DNA from: Ophiura sarsii | Lineage: Eukaryota; Echinodermata; Ophiuroidea; Amphilepidida; Ophiuridae | Length of the DNA: 64,000 nt | Direction of reading: 5' to 3' | Assembly (NCBI GenBank): GCA_035610835.1 | Contig: CM069454.1 | Location: 57,208,580 to 57,272,579, forward strand | In this document: positions 22,078-31,423 of the stretch, in pieces | How the letters are laid out: each line of letters begins with the position of its first letter | Position numbering within the stretch: position 1 is the stretch's first letter | Notes under the pieces: generated by a model | The model's input: the letters and a program-made list of their open reading frames with translations, nothing else | The model's database searches: none | Told to the model about the DNA's origin: nothing | Program-made: the position numbers and the translations under genes

Positions 22078-22864
22078 TATGTTGAATAGCAACATGAATA
22101 GTGCAGGTGAATTCCAACAGGAGCATTAACTGTTGGATAGAATTAGGTTGGGGATATACCTTTAAGTAAAATATGGCTTGTTATATGCCTAATACGAGTT
22201 AATATGACCTATTTTAAACACCTCTACACAATGGTAGTAAAAGCTTACCTGATAGTTTGATATCTTTTTAGTTATGCTGTCTGAAAAATTGTAAAATTCC
22301 TTCAAATTTGAACTTCTATGAGAAAACAGCGATTTAGTCAAAATATTGACATTTTCCACCATTTAAAGCTAAATGTTCTTGGAATACACAGGCGTGTGAC
22401 CCGAAAGGCGAGTATACTATTATGAACAATTAAAATAAACTATCAGATTCAAATTATATTGTCACAATGAGAAGAAATTGAAAGAAAACGGAAATTTAAC
22501 TGATCGTAAGATTAGCCTTTGTTTACATTTTTAGACATTGTTTTGCGCTCTTTTGTTTTTCGCGTCTACGTCGCAGATATTAAGCGGCGTGTCTAGTATT
22601 ACGCACGGGAAGATTCAGCGCGCGACGCAATGATCGAACAGCTGTCGCAGCATTTGAAAAGCGCGGAACTCCGCTTAATTTCCCGCCAAATAACCATGCG
22701 CCTTTTCCTGACTCAAACTTACCAAAACAACAATTTTAAATCACCCAAAAGAACGGGAAATAATCGCTTACGATTAGTAACTTATGATGGTAATGATAGA
22801 ATACATATAAAAGTATAAAATAATAGAGAAATATGAAATTCAATTTTTGAAACAAGTGCCGGGT

Positions 22865-22985
22865 TGACACTGCCCTTAATTAGGTATTATAACAGCATGT
22901 GCATAATGTAATGAAGTCATGATTTATGCAAAAAACTAAATTTCGCTGAAAAGTGAGTTAGGCATTATCGAAGCAGGCTGACGCT
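22865..22985 (-). mobile_element. Partial TCGTCAGCC element (one end)
   Basis: Reverse complement of the first ~115 bases of the element at 24023: TTATAACAGCATGTGCATAA, GTCATGATTTATGC, GTGAGTTAGGC and GCAGGCTGACG. The other end is missing. Confidence 0.75.
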
Positions 22986-23146
22986 ATTACGAAATCCGAC
23001 CTTTAGGTGTGACAACTACGATTAGGTCTTTAATGATGGTAACTTTTAGCTCAACATTTTTTCATATGAATATATCGAAACTTTAAGTGCCTTGTAACCA
23101 ACACCTCTGTGACCCCCATACATTTGCCATACAACATGTGTATTAA

Positions 23147-23523
23147 AGGGGCATTGAGTGATACGTATGGGAGTGCGCCCTCAATTATCCTGGAAATCAG
23201 TTTTTTGCATCAAAGTTATACTTAGGCATATAGTAACTACCGTCTGAAACAGTTTACCAACATTCACCGTTTATTATATAAAATTTCATGATTTTCTTAG
23301 TTTCGATATGATCATATCGAAACTAAGGTGCTGAATTCGGAAGTTAAGCTAAGTTTTACTCACAGACTTTCGTGGCAAATCTCAACCAGGAAGTGCCGTT
23401 ATTTGCTTAGTTTGGCATGAAGGCGATGTTGGAATTGTATGATATTTTGGATTTAGGCGATGTTGATGATAATCTTTACGTTATTTGCTCATTTAGTATA
23501 TTGATACATCTCTCAATGCCCCT
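23147..23523. mobile_element. TTAA-flanked MITE (AGGGGCATTGAG)
   Basis: Termini AGGGGCATTGAG and CTCAATGCCCCT are flanked by TTAA (23143-23146, 23524-23527). A TTTCGATATGATCATATCGAAA palindrome lies in the middle (about 23300). A diverged relative is at 27954-28241. Confidence 0.85.
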
Positions 23524-23766
23524 TTAAACATGTGTATTAAATATGTTGTCTGTGACTGCTCCGAGTAAATCTCCCCCTCCACCTAAGTTATGATGCCTCC
23601 AGCTGCCACCTGCTTTAACACTTTCCAAGCGGCTATTAGTTTTACCATTTATATACAAAACAGATTTTTCAGAAACCTTTCCCAATTTTCTATCTCAAGG
23701 ATTACTAAACCAATACTAGGCATGTTTGTACTTATTTCAATACATTTCACATGGTGAATCTAAATA

Positions 23767-24020
23767 TGTGACCAGTCGTGTCAAAAAGGACATGTTGTCG
23801 GCAAACACAGTTTTGAGATAGAGGCCAATATATTTGGTGAAATATAAAGAAAATAACAGGAAAAAAACATGCTTCTTCAAATCATATCTTGTGTTTACAA
23901 AGTCTGATTACCTTCAACATGGTATCATTTCAAAGCTTAAAATGTGCTATTTCAAGTCATACCAATAACTCAGAATTGACCCGGGCCTTCAACATGTCGA
24001 TTTTGATGTGACGGGTCACA
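23767..24020. mobile_element. TA-flanked element (TGTGACCAGTCGTGTCAAAA)
   Basis: Termini TGTGACCAGTCGTGTCAAAA and TTTTGATGTGACGGGTCACA, flanked by TA at 23765-23766 and 24021-24022. Inserted in the MITE at 23619-24567. Confidence 0.85.
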
Positions 24021-24022
24021 TA

Positions 24023-24477
24023 TCGTCAGCCTGCTTCGATAATTGCCTAACTCACTTTTCAGCAAAATTGAGTTTTTTGCATAAATCATGACTTCATTAC
24101 ATTATGCACAGGCTGTTATAATACCTAAGTCATTGACCAATCAAAAGTGTTGATAAATGAAGAGCTTTGTTGCAAAAGGGCCACCAGACCACTCCAACAT
24201 GTTACTTATTTTGCATTATTGAATTTGCATTGACCAATCCATGGAATTAATCAAATTAGTGTACGGCTGTGTTCATCTGTTTCTATATGACTTGGATTAG
24301 TGCATCCATGCACGCCAATTGAGGCATCAACAATACAAGACACATTCCACATAATGAATAGCCATTCACCAATAATGCTAAATGAGTAACAGGTACACAG
24401 GTAACAGGTTTCATACTTTTGTTGTTTTCTAAGAACTAGAAAAAATGAGTTAGGCAATTATCGAAGCAGGCTGACGA
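24023..24477. mobile_element. TA-flanked element (TCGTCAGCCTGCTTCG), full 455 bp copy
   Basis: Termini TCGTCAGCCTGCTTCGATAA and TTATCGAAGCAGGCTGACGA with TA at both sides (24021-24022, 24478-24479). It shares its left TA with the neighbouring 254 bp element. The right subterminal part, TTCTAAGAACTAGAAAAAA, appears in the 103 bp derivative at 21975. Confidence 0.88.
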
Positions 24478-24843
24478 TATGGTAATGAATTCAATAATTT
24501 TGACATTTTTGAAACATTTTATGAAATTTTGGAATGTCGTCTGCAGACGCCTGCCGCGTGAAAAGTGTTAAGTATGTGATGCCATTAGCTAGACAACTCT
24601 TATTGGATCATAATTCAGATGCCCAAACAACCCTGCTTTATAGGCAAATGGATGTTTCAATGATCCGTCGTATTTGAAAATCACAACTTTTGAAGAATAT
24701 CAAATTTGAATACAAAACGGTCTTATGAACATGTACAAAAATTGTCCACATTTTTCATTATGTGCCATGGCATGAAAATACATACCGATGTTATTTTTAC
24801 TGTTTTTATAATAATTTCCTTTTTTGTTTTTGACTTATTACAG

Positions 24844-26488
24844 AAAAAGAGAAAAGATGAAAAGAAAGAGTAAAGATGTGCTAGAAAAGCAACTATGGCA
24901 CGGCACAAAGCAAGACAGCTCAAAGGCGATATGTCGGCAAAACTTTGATTTTCGTATCATCGGCTGTAACTTTGGGACCCTGCATGGTCAAGGTAGCTAT
25001 TTTCATTGCAAGGCAAGCTGTTCCAACTCATACACAGCGCTGGAGAACAACGTCCGCAGGATGTTCCTTGTTAGAGTCCTGGTAGGATCGTACATCACAG
25101 GTACTTCTGATATGAAGCGCCCTCCGCCGAAAGATCCGTACAAACAAGGCAAGGATCTTCACGACTCATGCGTCGATGACGACAGCGATCCATCGATCTT
25201 TGTTATATTTGAGACGAGTCAGATCTACCCTGAATATCTTATTGAATACAACAAATCATCGGATGTCACAGCGTCTATTGTTCCCACTCGAGCAGCTACT
25301 CCCTCAGTTCCCAAAGTGACTTCCCGCCAAGCCGTTGCACACACTTTAAACATGCACACAACTACCCCATCTCACTCTCTATCACGTCCCAGCTCTACTG
25401 CCTATTCATCCAATTCACACTCTGAAAATGCTCCCGCTACTCCCCAGTCCTTTTTACATCCAGGTTCCGCAAGGGCACACTCAACTGTCCAATCTCGTTC
25501 ATTTTCCACTTTACACCCTGCAAGCACGCCCTCAACAACGCAATCCAACACCTCAACGCCTTCCCGCACAGCCAATACTCCTGTGACTCCCCAGTCCAGC
25601 TCATTTTCACAATCAGGCTCCCCAAGGACACCCACCCTTTCAACTTTACACTCTGCAAGCACACCCTCAACAGCCCAATCCAACTCCTCAACGCCTTCCC
25701 GCTCAGCTAATACTCATGCGACTCCCCAATCCAGCTCATTTTCACATTCAGGTTCCTCAAGGACACCCACCCTTTCAACGTTACACTCTGCAAGCACGCC
25801 CTCAACAGCCCAATCCAACTCCTCAACGCCTTCCCGCTCAGCTAATACTCATGCGACTCCCCAATCCAGCTCATTTTCACGTTCAGGCTCTGCAAGGGCA
25901 CCCACCCTTGTCCAATCTGGTTCCATTTCAACTTCACGATCTGCAAGCACGCCCTCAACAGCCCAATCCAACTCCTCAATGCCTTCCCGCTCAGCTAATA
26001 CTCATGCGACTCCCCAATCCAGCTCATTTTCACGTTCAGGTTCTGCAAGGGCACCCACCCTTGTCCAATCTGGTTCCATTTCAACTTCACACTCTGCAAG
26101 CACGCCCTCAACAGCCCAATCCAACTCCTCAACGCCTTCCGGCTCAGCAAATGCTCATGCGACTCCCCAATCCAGCTCATTTACACATTCAGGCTCCCCA
26201 AGGGCACCCACTCTTTCAACTTTACACTCTACAACAACGCGATCCAACTCCTCAACGCCTTACCGCTCAGCTAATACTCATGCAACTCCCCAGTCCAGCT
26301 CATTTTCACGTTCAGGCTCTGCAAGGGCACCCACCTTTGTCCAATCTGGTTCCATTTCAACTTCAAGCACTCGGCCTACAGGGTATGTGGCATCAAGTGC
26401 ACAATATGCTTCGTCGGCTTCACGTTCACCGGCTTCACGATCATCAAGTGCCCGTAAGGAAAGTAGCTCTAAATGTATCATACTGTAA
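24844..26488 (+). CDS. PARP12/13-like mono-ADP-ribosyltransferase, last exon with Ser/Thr-rich tail and CaaX-like end
   Basis: Acceptor TTATTACAG ends at 24843; 547 codons follow to TAA 26486-26488. The first ~135 residues are a PARP catalytic domain. LWHGT holds the NAD-binding His (24899-24901), GQGSYF the Tyr (24998-25000), and DPSIFVIF puts Ile (25196-25198) at the third triad position. H-Y-I is the triad of mono-ADP-ribosylating PARPs such as PARP10 and PARP12; PARP1 has Glu there. RRPPP-like KRPPPKDP, DSCVDD and IYPEYLIEY follow the TIPARP/PARP12 pattern. After 25250 comes a tail of about 410 residues, almost only Ser, Thr, Pro, Ala, Gln and Asn, made of 45-51 residue repeats. The last residues are SSSKCIIL, a C-terminal CaaX motif that predicts prenylation (Leu at X favours geranylgeranyl). 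Human ZAP-L also ends its inactive PARP domain with a CaaX box. Predicted role: membrane-targeted ADP-ribosyltransferase, possibly in antiviral or stress response. Confidence 0.93.
25280..26455 (+). repeat. In-frame minisatellite coding the Ser/Thr/Pro tail
   Basis: CCCGCTCAGCTAATACTCAT recurs; the common CGCTCAG lies at 25700, 25835 and 25988, spacings of 135 and 153 bases (45 and 51 codons). Each unit codes STPSTAQSNSSTPSRSAN, then THATPQSSSFSRSGS, with an optional VQSGSISTS block. All spacings keep the frame, and no stop occurs over 1.2 kb, so the tail is under coding constraint. A second frame is also open for 286 codons (25716-26576), as expected from a repeat without stops. Confidence 0.85.
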
Positions 26489-26557
26489 CAAACTCTATAC
26501 GGTACGATTTCAATCAATCAATGGTATGATACTTAAAAGTAAATCTGATGCAAAAAC
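26489..26557 (+). other. PARP 3' flank, no clear poly(A) signal
   Basis: The bases after the PARP stop lack AATAAA or ATTAAA before the next mobile element begins. The transcript end was not located. Confidence 0.4.
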
Positions 26558-26983
26558 CTGGGGGGGGGGGATATAATGGATAGTGGATATGAGGTTAGAG
26601 GGATGTGCTGCTAAATAGGGTCCCATTTTCACCCTCTGGTAAATGGATGACCCCTTTTCAAAGCCATTTTTAGGTAAATGTATGGTTCTAAAATCCTTAA
26701 TTTTGCTGGTTTTTGCCAACATTTAAGCAAAATCTGTCAAATATATAGGAACATAATGGGTTTCGGGTAAAAATATGGGTTCATTTTTCCCGAAAATGTG
26801 TTAATGTTTGGGTCAATTTTCATTTTTAAAACAGCAAAAGTAAGGATTTTAAACCCATACATTTACCAAAAATGGTTTCAAAAAGGGGTCATCCATTTAC
26901 AAGAGGGTGAAAAATGGGATCCTATTTGGCGGCACATCCCCGTAACCTAGCTCATATCCACTAAGTACCCCCTCCCTCTCCAG
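26558..26983. mobile_element. Poly-G inverted-repeat element (CCTGGGGG)
   Basis: Left end CCTGGGGGGGGGG then ATGGATAGTGGATATGAGG; right end CTCATATCCACTAAGTACCC then CTCTCCAGG. The inner arms pair (ATGGATGACCCCTTTTC against AAAAAGGGGTCATCCAT). It contains repeats of CCCATACATTTACC. No clean target duplication was found. Confidence 0.65.
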
Positions 26984-27480
26984 GCATATCCCGTAATACG
27001 GTAGGGCTAAATCTTGTCAGCCAGGCTTATTTGAGATAGAGAGCAAAATAGTTGTTCTCATATTTTCAAAGGTATCATAACTTCAATTTTAAAAAACTAA
27101 GTATCATTAAAAATCTTGTCTAATATTCCGTCAGATATTGTCAAAATTAGGGTATTTTTCTCCGAAATAATATGTACCCTACCCTTTGACTTGATGTGTT
27201 ACATTATATGTGACGCGATCAAGCAGAATGAGTTGTATGTCGGAAATATTGATTTGAGTTACAGTTAAAAGGAAGTGACAAATTCGTATGTTTTACTTTG
27301 TTTTCTCACTTGGTAAACTGTTTATAACTTAAAAACCAGAAGTTCAATTTTAGTGGGTTTGGACCATAGTGTAGCATTTTGCACCTGCTTTTAATTGAAG
27401 GATAAATATCAAAATTCAAAATTGCCGACATGTGACTCATTTCACTTGAACATGTCCAAATTATGATAGTCTACCCTGAG
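26984..27480. other. No gene seen
   Basis: AT-rich sequence with ATGTGACGCGATCAAGC and short diverged repeats. No coding signal. Confidence 0.4.
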
Positions 27481-27781
27481 TGATCATGAATCATAATATA
27501 TTCCGAGTTACAAAGAGATATGATTCCTAATTACTTTAAAATTATGGTTTTAGAGTGAAAATAGAGTGAAAATAAACTGTCTCGCTAGCAGGACTATTTA
27601 TTATCACTCTAAATTCTGTTCTAAAACCATGATTTTGAACTAATTAGGAATCGTATCACTCTGTAACTCGGAATATAATTATTTATGATTTACGATCAGA
27701 AATGTAAATCTGCAAGAAAATTTACTTTCTAAAAAAAATTATGAATAGAGGCAGCCCTGGAAAAGATCACATAATATGGCT
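27480..27781 (-). mobile_element. TTAA-type foldback MITE (AGGTATATTATGTGATC family), partial
   Basis: Matches the central and right parts of 43161-43531: AATCGTATCACTCTGTAAC, GATCAGAAATGTAAATCTGC, GGAAAAGATCACATAATATG. The left terminal ~60 bases are missing. Confidence 0.75.
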
Positions 27782-27953
27782 TTAACTAGGGAGGGGGGTT
27801 ACCATGCCATTTTGTCCAGAAGCTATCATGGTTATATAATATACATATCATAATATCGATAAGACGATAACTCAATATTCATATTTCCCTCATTGCGCCT
27901 CATTTACCCGTGTTGGGTCACCTGACACCTTGGAAAGGAAGGATATACGTTAA

Positions 27954-28241
27954 AGGGGCATACTGGAAATTGGGTTTTTTGCACCAACATAATACTTGGC
28001 ATATACTAACTACCATCTGAAACCGTTTACCTTAATTCGCAGTATATCATGTTATATTACACAATTGTGTAATTTTTGGCAGAATTCGGCACATATGGCT
28101 CCACCAGAATGTCTATCAAGTGCCATCACTTTAACTCTTTTTCCATGAAATATTATGTTTCGGGCTTCTATTATACCTTATCTCTTGAATCTAAAAAAAA
28201 TCTTCAAATTTCATTTTTATCGCCAATCTCTCTGTGCCCCT
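27954..28241. mobile_element. TTAA-flanked MITE (AGGGGCAT family), diverged copy
   Basis: Starts AGGGGCATACTGG after TTAA (27950-27953) and ends CTCTGTGCCCCT before TTAA (28242-28245). It shares ACTACCRTCTGAAAC and GTTTACC with 23147-23523. Confidence 0.75.
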
Positions 28242-28308
28242 TTAATATTGTTAGGTCAAAGAAATTTGGGAGTTGGTGGCTGGGGAGGTAGAAGTGAGGT
28301 TGGTAAGT

Positions 28309-28398
28309 AGTAAAATATTGGATACTCTATTATCCACGGAATAAATCTAAATATACAGTGGCGGATACGGAGGGGGCGGGCCCCCCCCCCCCCCCCCG

Positions 28399-28429
<31 letters not shown>

Positions 28430-29763
28430 TACAATTTTACAAATAACTTTTTTGTGTACCACTGTACCTTCTGTCGGTACATTTGTTGCGAGTTCTACCA
28501 TGCAATATTTTTTGCCGGTTTTGTGGACAACCACATGCCTACCGCCCTCCCCCTTCACACTTATCAGAATTTCATGAGCTGACGGCAACAACATTTGGGC
28601 ACCTTTTACTATTTTGTTTGTTTTGGGGAACCAATTAAAAAAAACGGTCTTGGTCAGCCCTCTGCCTCAGCATGTAGACAAGTTGAGGTTTGAAAGCACC
28701 AATCATGTTGATAGTGTGTTTATACCAATCATTGACAGAGAAGGACATTTAGACATAGAAATCGGACTTGCAAGTCAACTTTAATTTCTGCCACAAGCGT
28801 GATAATAATCAGAATAATCTAGCGTGATAAGAATACAAGTTTCCCTTTTAGCCTATTTAAATATGTAATCTTCCACTGCCATGTTAATCTACCTTTTAAT
28901 ACTGTGTAAATTACCATTGTACATATTACAAAATGGGGTGACTTGCCTATTTGGTCGCACTTTCATTAATTGATGATGAAACTTTCTCATCTTTTCAGAA
29001 TTCAACTTTATTAGTTGGACTTTACAATGAAATCATATTGGTCATGGTTTAGCGATTTCATAAGGATTTAAGTGAGAATCCTATTTTTTTTATTCATCCT
29101 GTATATATGGCACATGATATTAAATTATGAAAAGTGTACCCTGTGAATGAGATTAATGAGAAGAAATAAACAACTCAGATGAAAATATATGAAAATATTA
29201 TATACAAAGCCAAAATACAAAAAATACAGCCAAATCTATTTATTTCTTTTCCATGTGAAAGCTGAAAATTCTGTGCAATAAGCAATATGATACAAATTGG
29301 GTATGTTGTGAAATTCTAAGCCAATCTATAAAATAGTATTTTATACTTGTTGGATGTTTTTGTTTTTTGTTGATATTTCATGAATTTCATGCAAAAAACA
29401 TCTGCAATCTGTAACACTAATATTATGTAATCATGCATTATTACTTATTATGTATATGTAAATTTATATGCCCTTTTGAAATGTGATGAATTAAATAAAG
29501 CCTCTCTTGCATCTACCAATGAAATCTGCCAAACAATGCAATGGCGAAGAAAAAACATATTTTTTGCTATTAAAAATTTAATTACAAACATGGGTTAAAG
29601 ATGTAACATGGAAACCTTCATATATTAATGAGGTCAAAGTCCACATACCAAGGTCGAATTTCATCTTGGGGGCCAATATCAAAATAGATGGGGGGACGGG
29701 CACTCGTGTATAAAATTGTAATCATCCATGTGAATCCACTCTCAAAATCTACCCATAACAATT
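28309..29763 (+). repeat. Segmental repeat unit A
   Basis: First of about four diverged copies of a non-coding unit. Landmarks: ATATTGGATACTC, ACGGAATAAATCTAAATAT, CCTGTGAATGAGATTAATG, GCCAAAATACAAAAA, GTGCAATAAGCAAT, TTCATGCAAAAAACATCTGC, GCATCTACCAATGAAATCTG, CCACATACCAAGGTCGAA, AATCCACTCTCAAAATCT. This copy is interrupted at 28357 by a CAGTGGCGG poly-C element and at its end by the nested MITE at 29761. It continues after that MITE as unit B. Confidence 0.8.
28357..28430. mobile_element. CAGTGGCGG-type end with C-rich homopolymer
   Basis: Begins CAGTGGCGGATACGGAGG and runs into about 48 nearly pure C bases (28380-28428). It interrupts unit A between CTAAATATA and the expected TTGCGG. The right terminus was not identified. 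Confidence 0.5.
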
Positions 29764-29863
29764 GTTACGCGGCAGGCGTCTGTAGATGACATTCCAAAAT
29801 TTCATAAAAAGGTTTCAAAAATGTCAAAATTATTAAATTGTATTACCATATTTGGAATCACTA

Positions 29864-31276
29864 CAGGGTGTCCCAAAAAAATGTTAACACTCCGGGCACA
29901 TAATATATCTTAAAAGGACAGGAACACACGGGTCTAATCTTGATGTATTATCAGGGATACTATTAACTTTGGGATAGGAAAGTCCTATACTAACGTACGT
30001 AGCGAAAACGGTCCTTTTGAATAAATTATGATAATCGTCTGGAATGCGTCGGTGACCGGCGTTTAACGCGTTTAACAATGTTTAACCAGGTTTAACTGCA
30101 TTTAAACGGCATGTTAGTCAGCATAGGTTTGGGGGCGCTGTAGATTTAAACAGACGACGGTGGCCACGCGAAACTTAAATTTTGAATTCGTAGTGAATAT
30201 TACACGTAATCGCGAATTTTAAACCGATCATTTTGACAAATACATCATAATTAGAAGGATTTTTATCGTTAACCGGGCGATGACTGTTAAAAATAATTCA
30301 AAATGGTGCACTCCCGTTGCCAAATTGGGTCGTCTGAGAGACGCGTGGCCAGCGTTGCGTCGTCTGCTACAATCACGTCTGCAATCACGCCTGATCGGTA
30401 TAGCGCCACCAATTCTATGCTGACTAAGTTCAATTTAAAAGTGGATCCGATCGGCAAGCTCAGTGGCATACCCCTGGTATTATGAAAGCTAAGTAAATAA
30501 GCTTTCATTTGCATTTTATTGCGTTCCAATTGGTTATTTAGAACGGGAGATATGCCTCAGCAAACATGAGGAAGCAAAATCGGCTTGGTCCAATTTGCAT
30601 TAATTACAACTATGATTACGAACTTGTATTAAGAATGCCAAAAACATTATTGTGCAGTAATTCAAAAGGAACAATACCATTGCAACATTTAATCATAAGT
30701 TAGAATGTATCGATTATTGATTTATGGTTAATTTCAGTGCAATACTAGTTTTATTTCAGTGCAATATTAGTTAATGTATTTAATTGGATGGACCATTTCA
30801 ACAAAGAACATGAAATGTTTCAATTTCAATTTTAAAGAAACCCCCTGCTTTACTGACATCTACCCATTGCACATGGAAAAAGAGTATAGAACTTGAACTC
30901 ATGACAAAATACCTATATAATTTATGTGGAATATATTTATTTATGTCTTTTAAGCTTGAAAAGAATCGAAAGAATGCGTTGAAAAGAACAAAGAAGAGAT
31001 TAACTGATGTGTGTGTGACTTAATCATGTTGCTTCTTGCTTCGTGCATTTTAAAAGCTTTACTTTCATACTGAGCGGATTGGACCAAGCCAATTTTGCTT
31101 CCTCATGTTTGCTGAAGCATATCTCCCATTCTAAATAACCAATTGAAATGCAATAAAATGCAAATGAAAGCTTATTTACTCAGCTTTCATAATACATCAA
31201 GATTAGACCCATGTGTTCCTGTCCTTTTAAGATATATTATGTGCCCGGAGTGTTAACATTTTTTTGGGACACCCTG
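29864..31276. mobile_element. Tc1/mariner-type non-autonomous element, 88 bp TIRs
   Basis: Termini CAGGGTGTCCCAAAAAAATG and CATTTTTTTGGGACACCCTG, flanked by TA (29862-29863, 31277-31278). The inverted match runs on through ATAATATATCTTAAAAGGAC and TCTAATCTTGATG, then continues on the far side of the inner insertion (TAAGCTTTCATTTGC, AACATGAGGAAGCAAAAT). No transposase frame is present. Confidence 0.9.
29952..30476. mobile_element. 525 bp insertion with 7 bp duplication GTATTAT
   Basis: The left arm of the mariner-like element is interrupted after GATGTATTAT and resumes with GTATTATGAAAGC. The right arm shows the intact sequence GATGTATTATGAAAGC, so the insert and its 7 bp duplication (29945-29951, 30477-30483) are exact. 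Ends CAGGGATAC and GCATACCCCTG are weakly inverted. The interior is CpG-rich (GTTTAACGCGTTTAAC, CGTCTGAGAGACGCG) unlike its surroundings. The superfamily is not clear. Confidence 0.85.
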
Positions 31277-31423
31277 TATGAGAAATGCATTGAAATAAGT
31301 ACAAACATGCCTACTATTGGTTCAGTAATCCTTGAAATAGATTTTGAAATTTGCGAAATGTTTCTGAAAAATCTATTTTGGATATGGTTAAACCAATAGC
31401 TGCGTGGAAAGTTTTAATGTGGT

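Larger units (their letters stand above)
23619..24567. mobile_element. TTAA-flanked MITE (CACTTTCCA...), split by two TA-type insertions
   Basis: The outer pieces 23619-23764 and 24480-24567 together equal a normal MITE of the 20935 family in reverse orientation, flanked by TTAA (23615-23618, 24568-24571). The middle is occupied by two back-to-back TA-flanked elements (23767-24020 and 24023-24477). Confidence 0.88.
20691..24843 (+). other. 4.15 kb PARP intron filled with DNA elements
   Basis: GTGAGT donor to TTACAG acceptor. It holds at least seven non-autonomous elements listed separately, some nested, and a CpG-rich stretch at 22555-22700 with no recognised product. No additional exon with PARP content was found. 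Confidence 0.8.
29761..31413. mobile_element. TTAA-type MITE split by a nested mariner-like element
   Basis: The outer parts 29761-29861 and 31279-31413 form one CACGCGGC-family MITE (GCGGCAGGCGTCTG ... GCTGCGTGGAAAG). At the equivalent point of unit B (about 32855-32862) the uninterrupted CTCTTAACATTGTTTC shows the empty TTAA site. Confidence 0.85.

Noticed and set aside
25716..26576. 286-codon frame overlapping the PARP tail, and antisense frames there
   Set aside because: The repeat has few stops in any frame. The PARP frame continues an identified catalytic domain and ends at a motif; the others have no start context or family match.
28256..28594. Gly- or Pro-rich frames across the poly-C stretch
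   Set aside because: Homopolymer artefacts; run length is also likely unreliable.
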